64,000 nt of DNA from Duganella sp. BJB476 (GCF_003416895.1 NZ_QVIO01000004.1:434001-498000), one strand, 5' to 3'; positions 44,057 to 53,029 are shown, counted from the stretch's first letter. The notes: a model not told the origin generated them from the letters alone. Numbers and translations are program-made.

Positions 44057-44482
44057 ATGACGACTCTGCACATCAGCACCAACAAGGCGGATCTGGACGT
44101 GCCGCTGATTTATCAATTTATCAGCGAGCAGTCGACATGGGCGATCGGCATGCCGCTGCCGGTGCTGGAGCGGGCGATCGACAATTCGCTGTGCTTTGGC
44201 GCCTACCTGGACGGACGGCAGATCGGCTTCGCGCGGGTGGTGACCGACTGCGCCACCTTCGCCAACCTGGTCGATGTGTTCGTGCTGCCGGAGTTTCGCG
44301 GGCGGGGCTACAGCACGCAGTTGATGGAGGCGGTGCTGGGCCACCCGGACCTGCAGGGCCTGCGCCGCTTCACGCTGGCGACCGGCGACGCGCATGGCCT
44401 GTACGAAAAGTTCGGCTTCACGCCGCCGGCCCGGCCGACCACGCTGATGGAGCGCTACTTCCCCAACATCTACAGCAATTAG
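44057..44482 (+). CDS. GNAT-family N-acetyltransferase
   Basis: 141 residues from the ATG at 44057; an upstream in-frame start at 43973 would place the N-terminus in the argH promoter. The acetyl-CoA loop is VDVFVLPEFRGRGYSTQLMEAVL (R-G-x-G-x pattern), followed by RRFTLATGDAHGLYEKFGF, the fourth strand and tyrosine typical of the small GNAT proteins. The acceptor substrate is unknown. It ends at a long hairpin repeat shared with the convergent transporter gene. Confidence 0.88.
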   Translation: MTTLHISTNKADLDVPLIYQFISEQSTWAIGMPLPVLERAIDNSLCFGAYLDGRQIGFARVVTDCATFANLVDVFVLPEFRGRGYSTQLMEAVLGHPDLQGLRRFTLATGDAHGLYEKFGFTPPARPTTLMERYFPNIYSN

Positions 44483-44483
44483 T

Positions 44484-44567
44484 GGGGTCAAGTCTGACAT
44501 TCGGACATGAGCTCAACTGTAACGCGCCCTACAGTTAAGTCCGTGTCCGAATGTCAGACTTGACCCC
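44484..44567. repeat. 84-base hairpin with 24-bp perfect arms
   Basis: Arms at 44484-44507 (begins GGGGTCAAGTCTGAC) and 44544-44567 are exact reverse complements over 24 bases. Inside, AACTGTA and TACAGTT pair again, so the whole element folds into one long stem. It lies exactly between the stops of the convergent GNAT and transporter genes. It may act as a bidirectional terminator, although a U-run is absent, or be a mobile palindromic (REP/BIME-like) unit. Confidence 0.75.
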
Positions 44568-44573
44568 CGACCG

Positions 44574-45968
44574 TTACTGCCAGTTCATCAGGCACGGCGG
44601 CACCAGCAAGGCCAGCGCCAGCACGGCGTAGATCAGCTGCAGCGGCACCATCCATTTCGCCCAGGTGATCCATGGGATGCGCGCCAGCGCCAGTACGCCG
44701 ACGGTGATGCCGGAGGTCGGTATCATCGGCGTGGTGAACTCGCCGAACTGGAACGCCAGGATCGCCGTCTGCCGCGTCACGCCCACCAGGTCGGCCAGCG
44801 GCGCCATGATCGGCATGGTCAGCGCGGCCTGGCCGCTGCCGGAGTGGATGAAGAAGTTGATCACGGTCTGGATGCCGAACATCTTCCACGCCGCGAAGAT
44901 CGGGCTGGACGACTGCACCAGCGGCATCAGCGAGTGCAGCATGGTGTCGATGATGTGGGCGTCACGCGCCAGGATCATGGTGCCGCGCGCCAGCGCGATC
45001 ACCAGCGCCGTGCCCACCAGGTCGCGCGCGCCCTGGATGAAGCCTTCGACGATCTGGTTCGAATCGAGCTTGCCCACCAGGCCGATGACGATGCCCATGG
45101 TCAGGAACAGCGCGGCGATTTCGTCGATGTACCAGTCGTAGCCGACCACGCCGCCCACCATGATCGCCAGCGAACCGACGAAGATCGCCAGCACCAGCTT
45201 GTGGCGCCCGGTCATGCCGTGGAATTCGCCCAGGCCGTGCGGCTGCTCGCGGCGCTTGTCCAGGTCCAGCGCGTAGGTCGGGCTCAGTTCCGGACTTTTC
45301 TTCACGCGCGCCGCGTACCACATCAGGAACACGATGGTGATGGCGGTGGCGATGAACCACACGATCAGCCGATACGCCCAGCCGGAGAACACCGGCACGC
45401 CGGCGATGCCCTGGGCGATGCCGACGTTGAAGGGATTCAGAAACGCCGCCGAAAAACCGACCTGCGAACCGAGGAAGGGGATCGACACGCCGGTGACGGT
45501 GTCGTAGCCCAGGGCCAGCGCCAGCGGCACGAAAATCAGTATAAACGGTATGGCTTCTTCATTCATGCCGAAGGTGGCGCCGCCGATCGAGAACATGGTG
45601 ACGAACACCGGTATCAACGCCTTCTGGATGAACACCGAGCTGTCGTGCGCGCGCGCCAGCGACTTGATCATCGAGTCGACCGCCTCGGTCTTCTGCAGCA
45701 CCGAGAAGGCGCCGCCGACGATCAGCACGAAGCCGATGATCAGCGCGGCGTCGACGAAGCCCTTGATCGGCGCCTTCATCAGCGCCGTCACGCCCTGCGG
45801 CGCGCTGGCGATGTAGTGGAAGCTGGACGGATCGATCAGCTGCTTGCCGTTGACCAGGTGGGTGTCGTACTTGCCGCCGGGGACCAGCCAGGTGGCCGCC
45901 GCGATCAGGGCCAGGATGATGAACAGCAGGACGAAGGTGTGCGGCAGCTTGAATTTTTTAGTGGTCAT
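44574..45968 (-). CDS. YfcC-family amino-acid/dicarboxylate transporter
   Basis: 464 residues from the ATG at 45968. About 11-12 membrane helices, with the family's FSIGGATFGMNEEAIPFILIFVPLALALGYD and GSGQAALTMPIMAPLADLVGVTRQTAILAFQFGEFTTPMIPTSG motifs. YfcC/DcuC-like proteins carry basic amino acids or dicarboxylates across the inner membrane; arginine/ornithine exchange has been reported for relatives. It lies 14 bases downstream of the M14 hydrolase in the same direction. In the present context it may import beta-Asp-Arg or release arginine. Confidence 0.9.
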   Translation of the reverse strand: MTTKKFKLPHTFVLLFIILALIAAATWLVPGGKYDTHLVNGKQLIDPSSFHYIASAPQGVTALMKAPIKGFVDAALIIGFVLIVGGAFSVLQKTEAVDSMIKSLARAHDSSVFIQKALIPVFVTMFSIGGATFGMNEEAIPFILIFVPLALALGYDTVTGVSIPFLGSQVGFSAAFLNPFNVGIAQGIAGVPVFSGWAYRLIVWFIATAITIVFLMWYAARVKKSPELSPTYALDLDKRREQPHGLGEFHGMTGRHKLVLAIFVGSLAIMVGGVVGYDWYIDEIAALFLTMGIVIGLVGKLDSNQIVEGFIQGARDLVGTALVIALARGTMILARDAHIIDTMLHSLMPLVQSSSPIFAAWKMFGIQTVINFFIHSGSGQAALTMPIMAPLADLVGVTRQTAILAFQFGEFTTPMIPTSGITVGVLALARIPWITWAKWMVPLQLIYAVLALALLVPPCLMNWQ

Positions 45969-45982
45969 TTTTTTATACAGCG

Positions 45983-47122
45983 TTATTGGCTCAGCAGGTC
46001 GCCGGCGCGGTAGGCTTCGGCGCCGGCGACTTTGCCGACGTTCATGCCACGGATCACATGGCGGTGCGCGCTGCGGGCAAAGAACACGCCGGCCACGCCG
46101 GCGCGTATCACCGTGGTCTCGCCGCTGACCGGGTCGATCAGGTCGGCCACGGCGTCGCCCGGCGCCACGCGCGCGCCCAAGTCGCGGGTGTAGACCAGGA
46201 TGCCGGCGTGCGGCGCGTACAGCGGCTCGACGCCCTCCAGCGGCGTGGCGGCGCACAGCGGCGCGGGCAGCACGGCGGCTGCCGCTGCGGCCGCGGCGTC
46301 CGGCGCCTGCAGCACGCCGTTCAGCGTCAGGAACTGCAGCAGGCCGGCGGCGTCCTGCTCGGCCAGCGCGTAGCTCACTTCCATTTCGCCGCGCAGTTCG
46401 ACGGTGGTCGACAGGCAGGCTGCAGGGATCGGATAGCGGCCTTCGAAGTGTTTGTCCAGGTCCCACCACAGGCGGCTGCAGGCTTCGTCGAACGGTTCGC
46501 CGCCGGCCTGGTAGGCCAGCAGCAGCGCGTGCGCGCCCAGGATGGCCGCCAGCGGCGCGACGCCCTCGGCCAGCGGCGTGCCGGCGTAGATGTGCAGCGC
46601 CGCCTCGTTGTCGCAGTGCAGATCGAGCACGATGTCGGCGTCGATCGCCAGCGTCATCAGGGTTTTCTTCAGCGTGTCGGCGTCGGTGGCCGGCTGCCAG
46701 GCGGCGATCGAGGCGCGCGCGTGTTCGCGGATCAGGCGCACGTTGGCGTCGGCGTCCGCGCCCAGCAGGCCGTCCAGCGATTTTTTCAGGTCGTCCGCCA
46801 CGTGCTTGTACGAGCGGTTGAAGTTGATGCCGGTGGTGAGGTCGAAGCGGCCGAAGGCGGCGCCGTGGATCGCCTGCGCCAGGCCGATCGGATTGGCGGC
46901 CGGCACCAGTATCACTTCGCCGGTGATGCGGCCGGCCGCTTCCAGCGCGCCCAGCTCCTTGCGCAGGGTTTGCGCCACCAGCATGCCGGGCACTTCGTCG
47001 GCGTGCAGCGAGGCCTGGATGTAGACCTTCTTGCCGGCGCCGGGGCGGCCGTAGTGAAGGCTGGTCAGTTCAAAGCTGGCGTTGCTGTGCGGGCCAGACA
47101 GGGGATGTTTGTGTACTTGCAT
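45983..47122 (-). CDS. M14-family hydrolase (succinylglutamate desuccinylase/aspartoacylase-like), candidate beta-Asp-Arg dipeptidase
   Basis: 379 residues from the ATG at 47122. The zinc motif HADE gives His40 and Glu43 (QASLHADEVPG), and LDLHCDNEA gives His169, as in the AstE/AspA M14 branch. A C-terminal barrel-like domain (about 290-379; LYAPHAGILVYTRDLGARVAPGDAVADLIDP) resembles a biotinyl/lipoyl-like module. This subgroup is often called deacylase or aspartoacylase. Next to two cyanophycinase genes, the role of the recently described cyanophycin dipeptidase CphZ is likely; that name is an inference from context and memory. No signal peptide. Confidence 0.82.
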   Translation of the reverse strand: MQVHKHPLSGPHSNASFELTSLHYGRPGAGKKVYIQASLHADEVPGMLVAQTLRKELGALEAAGRITGEVILVPAANPIGLAQAIHGAAFGRFDLTTGINFNRSYKHVADDLKKSLDGLLGADADANVRLIREHARASIAAWQPATDADTLKKTLMTLAIDADIVLDLHCDNEAALHIYAGTPLAEGVAPLAAILGAHALLLAYQAGGEPFDEACSRLWWDLDKHFEGRYPIPAACLSTTVELRGEMEVSYALAEQDAAGLLQFLTLNGVLQAPDAAAAAAAAVLPAPLCAATPLEGVEPLYAPHAGILVYTRDLGARVAPGDAVADLIDPVSGETTVIRAGVAGVFFARSAHRHVIRGMNVGKVAGAEAYRAGDLLSQ

Positions 47123-47281
47123 GGCAGGAAGGACTTTTTCGACAAAGATTGAGTATGTAGCACTATTTTCACAAAGTAAATCGCTGCACGGCGAAAGGCG
47201 GCCCGGTTTCTTGAGTTTTCCCGGCGATGTGCGTACAGTTAGTTTAATAGAATCATTTATATAACAATCAGAGAGAAAATC

Positions 47282-50050
47282 ATGGGTGATGTGCAAAGCA
47301 TGCGGGTGACGATGATGGCGCGGTCGGTGCGCCTGGCCTTGAGCGTGGGCGCCGTGGTCGGCCTGCTCGGCCAGCCGGCGCTGGCGCAAGCGCAGGGGCA
47401 AGATTCGCCGGCCAATCCGGCCTTGCTGCCGAAGGTGGAGATCACCGGTTCGGCGATCCGCCGCATCGAATCGGAAACCGCGCTGCCGGTGCAGGTCATC
47501 ACCCGCGAGGAGATCGAGAAGGCCGGCGTCACCACCGCCTCGGAGCTGATGGCGCGCGTGTCGGCCAACGTCGGCGGCCTGACCGACGGCGCCAGCATCA
47601 CCGACGGCCACGACCAGCGCGGCTTCAACAGCGCCAACCTGCGCGGCATCGGCACCTCGTCCACGCTGGTGCTGCTCAACGGCCGCCGCATGGCCAACTT
47701 CGCCTCGCCCGGCGACGACACCGGCGTCGACTTGAACAACATCCCGGCCGCCGCCATCCAGCGCGTCGAGGTGCTGCTGGACGGCGCCTCGGCGCTATAC
47801 GGCACCGACGCCATCGGCGGCGTGATCAACTTCATCACCCGCAAGGATTTCCAGGGCGTGGAGCTGAACGCCTACGGCGGCAAGACCCAGGAGGGCGGCG
47901 CCGGCAAGCGCACCGCCACGCTGACCGCCGGCACCGGCGACTTGAACAAGGATGGCTACAATGTGTTCGCGGTGGTGGACGTGCAGCGCACCGACGCCCT
48001 GAGCACCTCGCAGCGCAAGTTCATCGGCAACCTGCAGATCCCCGAGCGCCTGCCGCACCTGCTGTCCGGCTATACCTCGCCGGCCAATATCCGCCTGACC
48101 GGCGCCCAGCGCGACTACCTGAACGACAACGGCTTCACCCTCAACGGCAAGCCGCTGACCAACCGCACCATCAACCTGTCGGTGCCGGGCTGCGCGCCGC
48201 CGGCCAATCTGTACCTGCCGGCCGGTATCGGCGGGGTCGACGCCTGCACCTACAACTACATGGGCGACACCGAGCTGTATCCGAAGTCGGACAAGGCTAA
48301 TTTCCTCAGCCGCGGCGTGCTGCAGCTGAACGCCGACAACCAGCTGTTCGCCGAGATCGCGTTGAGCCGCTCGAAGACCAACTACGTGGCCTCGACGGCG
48401 CGCGTGCAGGCGCCGATCAACTACAAGAAGATACCGGGCCTGGCCAAGTACAACCTGGATTCGGACGAGGCCAGCGCGGACGACGACGTGGTCGGCGATG
48501 TCCAGCTGCGCATCCGCCTCAACGACGCCGGCCGCCGCACCAGCGAATTGACCAGCGAAAGCCAGCGCTTCGTGGTCGGCCTGACCGGCAGCGCCAACGG
48601 CTTCGATTACGACATCGGCTTGAACCACAGCGTCAACACCATCAAGGACAAGGACACCCACGGCTATCTGCTGTACGACAAGCTGGTGAAAGGCATCTAC
48701 GACGGCGTGATCAATCCCTTCGGCCCGTCCAGCGCGGCGGGCGTGGCGCTGCTCGATTCGATCCAGGTCAACGACGACGTGCGCCACGCGCGCGGGGTGA
48801 TGGATTCGCTCGACTTCAAGGTCTCGCACGCGGTCGGCACGCTGGCCGGCGGCGAGGCGGCGCTGGCGATCGGCGGCGAGGTGCGCCACGAGCGCACCGA
48901 CTTCACGCCGTCGGCGCTGCTGCTGAGCGATAACATCAACAACGACGCCGCGCCCGAAGGCGGCCGCGCCACCAGCGACAAACGCACGGTGCAGGCGGTG
49001 TACGGCGAGCTGCTGCTGCCGTTCACCAAGCAGTGGGAAGCGCAGCTGTCGGCGCGCTACGACCATTACCAGGTGGTCGGCGGCGCCGCCAGCCCGAAGG
49101 TGGGCGTGACCTATATGCCGGCCAAGACCATGCTGTTCCGCGCCTCGGCCGGGCGCGGTTTCCGCGCGCCGTCGATGTCGGACCTGTACCGCCCGACCAT
49201 CTACAGCGCCACCGCGACGCTGCCCGATCCTGTCGCCTGCGCGAAGGTGGACAACAGCCTGGCCGACTGCGCCGACAACTGGAATACCCGTCGCTATTCG
49301 AACGCGCAGCTGAAGCCTGAGCACAGCCGCCAGTACTCGGTGGGCATGGTGATCGAGCCGTCCAAGCAGGTGACGATGACGCTGGACTACTGGAACATCA
49401 AGCGCACGGACCTGATCAGCGAGATCGGCGACGACGTCATCCTGGGCAACCTGGCCAAGTACGGCAACCTGGTGCACCGTGACGCGGACGACGCCATCGA
49501 CTACATCGAGCTGCGCAAGGAAAACCGTGGCGCCCAGCTGGCCACGGGCCTGGACCTGACCTTGGACTACCGTGGCGTGAAGACCTGGGCCGGCAATTTC
49601 GGCGGCCACCTGTCGGGCACCTATGTGCTCAACTCGAAGATCCAGAACGCGGTGGGCGACCCCTACCTGAGCAACCTGGGACGCTTCGTCACCGACGGCG
49701 TGGTGCCGCGCTGGCGCCACACGGTCACCTTCGACTGGGACCGCGGCCCGTACTCGGCCAGCCTGTCGAACACCTGGTCGAGCGGCTATGAAGACCAGAA
49801 CTCGGCGATCAACACCGACGACGGCACGGTGGTGGCGGCCAACCATGTGAAGGCCTATTCGCTGTGGGATATGTCGGGCGCCTGGCAGGTCAACAAGGCT
49901 TTCAAGCTGCGCGCCGGGGTGCAGAACCTGTTCAACGCCGCGCCGCCATACTCGAATCAGGCCTTTTACTTCATCTCGGGCTATGATCCGACCTACACCG
50001 ATCCGCGCGGCCGGCGCTTCTATGCCAGCGCCAATTACGCTTTCAAGTAA
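47282..50050 (+). CDS. TonB-dependent receptor
   Basis: 922 residues. A signal peptide (cleavage near ALAQA, about residue 38) is followed by the plug domain (VQVITREEIEKAGVTTASELMARVSANVGG, LRGIGTSSTLVLLNGRRMANFASPGDDTGVDLNNIPAAAIQRVEVLLDGASALYGTDAIGGVINFI) and a long beta-barrel ending in YASANYAFK with a terminal aromatic. The plug resembles receptors for large substrates in polymer-degrading bacteria. Its neighbours, two cyanophycinases downstream and a transporter-hydrolase pair divergent, suggest uptake of cyanophycin fragments. Confidence 0.93.
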   Translation: MGDVQSMRVTMMARSVRLALSVGAVVGLLGQPALAQAQGQDSPANPALLPKVEITGSAIRRIESETALPVQVITREEIEKAGVTTASELMARVSANVGGLTDGASITDGHDQRGFNSANLRGIGTSSTLVLLNGRRMANFASPGDDTGVDLNNIPAAAIQRVEVLLDGASALYGTDAIGGVINFITRKDFQGVELNAYGGKTQEGGAGKRTATLTAGTGDLNKDGYNVFAVVDVQRTDALSTSQRKFIGNLQIPERLPHLLSGYTSPANIRLTGAQRDYLNDNGFTLNGKPLTNRTINLSVPGCAPPANLYLPAGIGGVDACTYNYMGDTELYPKSDKANFLSRGVLQLNADNQLFAEIALSRSKTNYVASTARVQAPINYKKIPGLAKYNLDSDEASADDDVVGDVQLRIRLNDAGRRTSELTSESQRFVVGLTGSANGFDYDIGLNHSVNTIKDKDTHGYLLYDKLVKGIYDGVINPFGPSSAAGVALLDSIQVNDDVRHARGVMDSLDFKVSHAVGTLAGGEAALAIGGEVRHERTDFTPSALLLSDNINNDAAPEGGRATSDKRTVQAVYGELLLPFTKQWEAQLSARYDHYQVVGGAASPKVGVTYMPAKTMLFRASAGRGFRAPSMSDLYRPTIYSATATLPDPVACAKVDNSLADCADNWNTRRYSNAQLKPEHSRQYSVGMVIEPSKQVTMTLDYWNIKRTDLISEIGDDVILGNLAKYGNLVHRDADDAIDYIELRKENRGAQLATGLDLTLDYRGVKTWAGNFGGHLSGTYVLNSKIQNAVGDPYLSNLGRFVTDGVVPRWRHTVTFDWDRGPYSASLSNTWSSGYEDQNSAINTDDGTVVAANHVKAYSLWDMSGAWQVNKAFKLRAGVQNLFNAAPPYSNQAFYFISGYDPTYTDPRGRRFYASANYAFK

Positions 50051-50112
50051 TGTAACGTAATGATGCTTTAAGCCGGATTGAGTAATTGATTGGTATCATC
50101 TGCATTATCGAC

Positions 50113-50142
50113 GGCGCCGCGCGTGAGCGTGGCGCCGGTTTT
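50113..50142 (+). terminator. Hairpin with U-run between receptor and first cyanophycinase
   Basis: GGCGCCGCGC-gtga-GCGTGGCGCC at 50113-50136 with four T residues just after. It lies 63 bases beyond the receptor stop and 16 bases before the cyanophycinase start. It may end receptor transcription or attenuate read-through into the next gene. Confidence 0.65.
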
Positions 50143-50157
50143 CATCGGAAGGGCAAC

Positions 50158-51471
50158 ATGAAATTAACAGGTTTTACACTGCGGCGTCTCGTCATGCTAT
50201 GGCTGCTGGTAGTCGCCGGCGCGGGCGTGTGTGCGGCGCAGGTGGCCGGATCGGCGCCGGCCGCCAAGGCGCCGGTCAAGTCCAGCAAGCCGGCCAAGGC
50301 GGTGCCGCCGCCCAAGCCGGTGCTGGCGCCGCCGGCGGGCAACCTGGTCATCATCGGCGGCGGCCTGCGGGCCGACAACGCCGAAGTCTGGCAGCGCATC
50401 GTCACCCTGGCCGGCGGCAAGGGCGCGCGCATCGGCGTGTTCGGCTCGGCCTCGATCAATCCCGAGAAGTCGGCCCAGAACACCGTCAACAAGCTGAATC
50501 AATATGGCGCGCAGGCGTTCTTCATTCCGCTCGGCGTCACGCTGCCCAATAGCGACTACCGCAAGGCGGCCGAAGATCCGGAAGTGGTGGCGGCCATCCA
50601 TTCGGCCACCGGCATCTACTTCACCGGCGGCGACCAGGCCCGCATCACCAAGGCGCTGGTGCGCCCGGACGGCAAGCACACGGCGGCGCTGGACGCGGTG
50701 TGGGACGTGTACCGCGACGGCGGCGTGGTGGCTGGTTCCAGCGCCGGCGCGGCCATCATGAGCACCACCATGTTCTACGACGCCAAGCCGACCCTGGACA
50801 TGCTCAAGCAGGGCGTCAACGACGGCCACGAAATCGCCTCGGGCCTGGGCTTCATCGGCGACGACGTGTTCGTCGACCAGCACCTGCTGGTGCGCGGCCG
50901 CTTCGCCCGCATGATCCCGGTGATGCTGAAGAAGGGCTACCAGATCGGCCTGGGCATCGACGAGAACAGCGCCATGGTGGTCAACGCCCGGCGCGACGTC
51001 GAGATCATCGGCTACAGCGGCGCGCTGCTGCTGGACCTGTCGGCGGCGATCACCGACCGTGGCATCAAGGGCTTCAACATCAGCAACGCCACCATCAGTT
51101 ATCTGGACCGGGGCGACAAGTTCAACCTGGTGTCGCGCGAGTTCACGCCGTCGCCGGACAAGGCCGACAACAAGCTCGATCCCAACCAGCCGGACACGCG
51201 CGAGCCGGTGTTCACCAACGACATCCTGGGCAACAACGCGGTGCTGGACCTGATGGTCAACCTGATCGACAACGCCCAGCAGGAAGCCATAGGCATCGCC
51301 TTCGGCAATCCGCGCGACGCCTATCCGGACCTGGGCTTCGAGTTCCGCTTCAGTAAAACCATCAACAGCGTCGGCTACAGCTCGACCGAGGTCGAGGCGT
51401 ATTCGGTGCTCAAGCTGCGCATGGATATCCGGCCTATCCAGCTGCAGCAGCCGCTGTACCGCTACCGCTGA
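50158..51471 (+). CDS. Secreted cyanophycinase (peptidase S51), copy 1
   Basis: 437 residues from the ATG at 50158. A signal peptide (about 1-30) and a Lys/Pro/Ala linker (32-60) precede the S51 domain. The nucleophile elbow is VVAGSSAGAAIM with Ser195; DDVFVDQHLLVRGRFARMIPVML and GLGIDENSAMVV supply further conserved residues. Cyanophycinases cut multi-L-arginyl-poly-L-aspartate into beta-Asp-Arg dipeptides. The signal peptide indicates extracellular or periplasmic action, so the polymer comes from outside. It is followed after 84 bases by a second copy. Confidence 0.93.
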   Translation: MKLTGFTLRRLVMLWLLVVAGAGVCAAQVAGSAPAAKAPVKSSKPAKAVPPPKPVLAPPAGNLVIIGGGLRADNAEVWQRIVTLAGGKGARIGVFGSASINPEKSAQNTVNKLNQYGAQAFFIPLGVTLPNSDYRKAAEDPEVVAAIHSATGIYFTGGDQARITKALVRPDGKHTAALDAVWDVYRDGGVVAGSSAGAAIMSTTMFYDAKPTLDMLKQGVNDGHEIASGLGFIGDDVFVDQHLLVRGRFARMIPVMLKKGYQIGLGIDENSAMVVNARRDVEIIGYSGALLLDLSAAITDRGIKGFNISNATISYLDRGDKFNLVSREFTPSPDKADNKLDPNQPDTREPVFTNDILGNNAVLDLMVNLIDNAQQEAIGIAFGNPRDAYPDLGFEFRFSKTINSVGYSSTEVEAYSVLKLRMDIRPIQLQQPLYRYR

Positions 51472-51507
51472 TAGCGTCGACGGCCGCGCGAAATCGGGTA
51501 TATTGGA

Positions 51508-51539
51508 TGGGATGGCGCCTCTGGCTCCATCCCATTTTT
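51508..51539 (+). terminator. Rho-independent terminator between the two cyanophycinase genes
   Basis: TGGGATGG (51508-51515) pairs with CCATCCCA (51527-51534), followed by five T residues. It ends copy 1 transcripts; copy 2 begins 17 bases further, so it depends on read-through or its own promoter. Confidence 0.85.
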
Positions 51540-51555
51540 CATTGCGGGGGCGCTT

Positions 51556-52794
51556 ATGCGGATGTCAATCTTGAAGCATTGCTTGCAGGCGGCGCTGATG
51601 TTGGCGGTGCCGCTGGGCGGGGCGCTGGCCGCTTCGACCGCTGGGCCGTCCGCTCCCAAGGGCTCGCTGGTGATTATCGGCGGCAATCTGCGGCAGGATA
51701 ACGCCGACGTCTGGCAGCGCATCGTGCAACTGGCGGGCGGGCCGGGCGCGCGCGTGGCGGTGCTGCCGTCGGCCGCCGCCGATCCGGCGCCGGTGGGCGC
51801 GGCCATCGTCGGTTTCCTCAAGCAGTACGGTGCGGACGCCTTCCTGGTGCCGCTGGCCGTCAAGCTGGCCGACAGCGATTTCCGCAAGGCGGCCGACGAT
51901 CCCGAACTGGCGGCGGCAGTGCGCGGCGCCGGCGGCGTGTTCTTCGTCGGCGGCGACCAGGCCCGCATCACGCAGGCGCTGGTGCGTGAGGACGGCAGCC
52001 GCAGCGCGGTGCTGGATGCCGTGTGGGAGCTGTACCGCAACGGCGGCGTGGTGGCGGGCAGCAGCGCCGGCGCGGCCATCATGAGCAGCACCATGTTCTA
52101 TGCGCCGAACACGGTGTTCGCCACTTTGCGCGGCGGCGTGACCGAGGGCAGGGAGATCGCGCCGGGGCTGGGTTTCATCGGCGACGATGTCTTCGTCGAC
52201 CAGCACCTGCTGGTGCGCGGCCGCTTCGCGCGCATGATCCCGGCCATGCTGAAGAAGGGCTACAAGTTCGGGCTGGGCATCGACGAGAACACGGCGATGG
52301 TGGTGGACAGCCGGCGGCGGGTGGAGATCGTCGGCCACAAGGGCGCGCTGCTGATCGACCTGACGCGCGCCACCACCGATCCGGCCAACGCCGGCTTCAA
52401 CGTCTCCAACGCCGTCATCAGCTATCTGGACCGGGGCGACAAGTACGACTTGGGCACGCACACCTTCACGCCTTCGGAGGCCAAAGCGTCCGGCAAGTTG
52501 AAGGCGCATGCGGCGGTGCTGCACGAGCCGGTGTTCTCGGCCGATATCCTGGGCAAGAACGCGGTGGTCGAGCTGATGGAGAACCTGATGAACAACCGCC
52601 GCAGCGAGGCAATCGGCATCGCCACCAGCGGCCGCAATACGCCGCTGCCGGAGCTAGGCTTCCAGTTCACCTTCTCCAAGACGCGCGACAGCGTCGGCTA
52701 CGCGTCGGCGGCGCCGCAAAGCTACTCGATTTTGAATATGCGGCTGGACATCCGGCCGCTCGACATCGGCCAGTCGCTGGTGCAGAAAAACTAG
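51556..52794 (+). CDS. Secreted cyanophycinase (peptidase S51), copy 2
   Basis: 412 residues from the ATG at 51556; a second ATG at 51562 is possible. Signal peptide (about 1-26, ending GGALAAS), then the S51 domain directly, without the linker of copy 1. The nucleophile is Ser170 in VVAGSSAGAAIM, and the DDVFVDQHLLVRGRFARMIP segment is identical in length and nearly in sequence to copy 1. The two arose by tandem duplication and have since diverged mainly at the N-terminus. It produces beta-Asp-Arg from cyanophycin. Confidence 0.93.
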   Translation: MRMSILKHCLQAALMLAVPLGGALAASTAGPSAPKGSLVIIGGNLRQDNADVWQRIVQLAGGPGARVAVLPSAAADPAPVGAAIVGFLKQYGADAFLVPLAVKLADSDFRKAADDPELAAAVRGAGGVFFVGGDQARITQALVREDGSRSAVLDAVWELYRNGGVVAGSSAGAAIMSSTMFYAPNTVFATLRGGVTEGREIAPGLGFIGDDVFVDQHLLVRGRFARMIPAMLKKGYKFGLGIDENTAMVVDSRRRVEIVGHKGALLIDLTRATTDPANAGFNVSNAVISYLDRGDKYDLGTHTFTPSEAKASGKLKAHAAVLHEPVFSADILGKNAVVELMENLMNNRRSEAIGIATSGRNTPLPELGFQFTFSKTRDSVGYASAAPQSYSILNMRLDIRPLDIGQSLVQKN

Positions 52795-52859
52795 ATTCGC
52801 CACGAATAAGCGAGAAGCAAACTCAGACCCGGAGGTGTGGGTATTCTTTTCGGCCATAG

Positions 52860-53029
52860 AGTCTAATTCGATCAAAACCGCGCCGATTCAGTCTAGTGGC
52901 GTCTAGAATCCCCGGGGTGCTGAGTTTTCTAGACTGGAATCGCCGGAATGCCAGATTCGCTAGACTGATATCGTCTTCGCAAAGCAACCTCAGGACCGGA
53001 TTAGACTCTTCATCATGGCTACTTAGACT
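52860..53029. repeat. Cluster of AGTCTA/TAGACT hexamers
   Basis: AGTCTA occurs at 52860-52865 and 52890-52895, and its reverse complement TAGACT at 52930-52935, 52961-52966, 53002-53007 and 53024-53029; a near copy (CGTCTA) is at about 52900. Another TAGACT is at 53687-53692. Six exact copies in 170 bases is far above chance. Two point one way, four the other. They lie at the 3' end of the gene at 53023-53502. Confidence 0.65.

Noticed and set aside
47795-49846. 683-residue minus-strand open frame in the TonB receptor
   Set aside because: Antisense to a receptor with clear plug and barrel motifs; no start site or signal.
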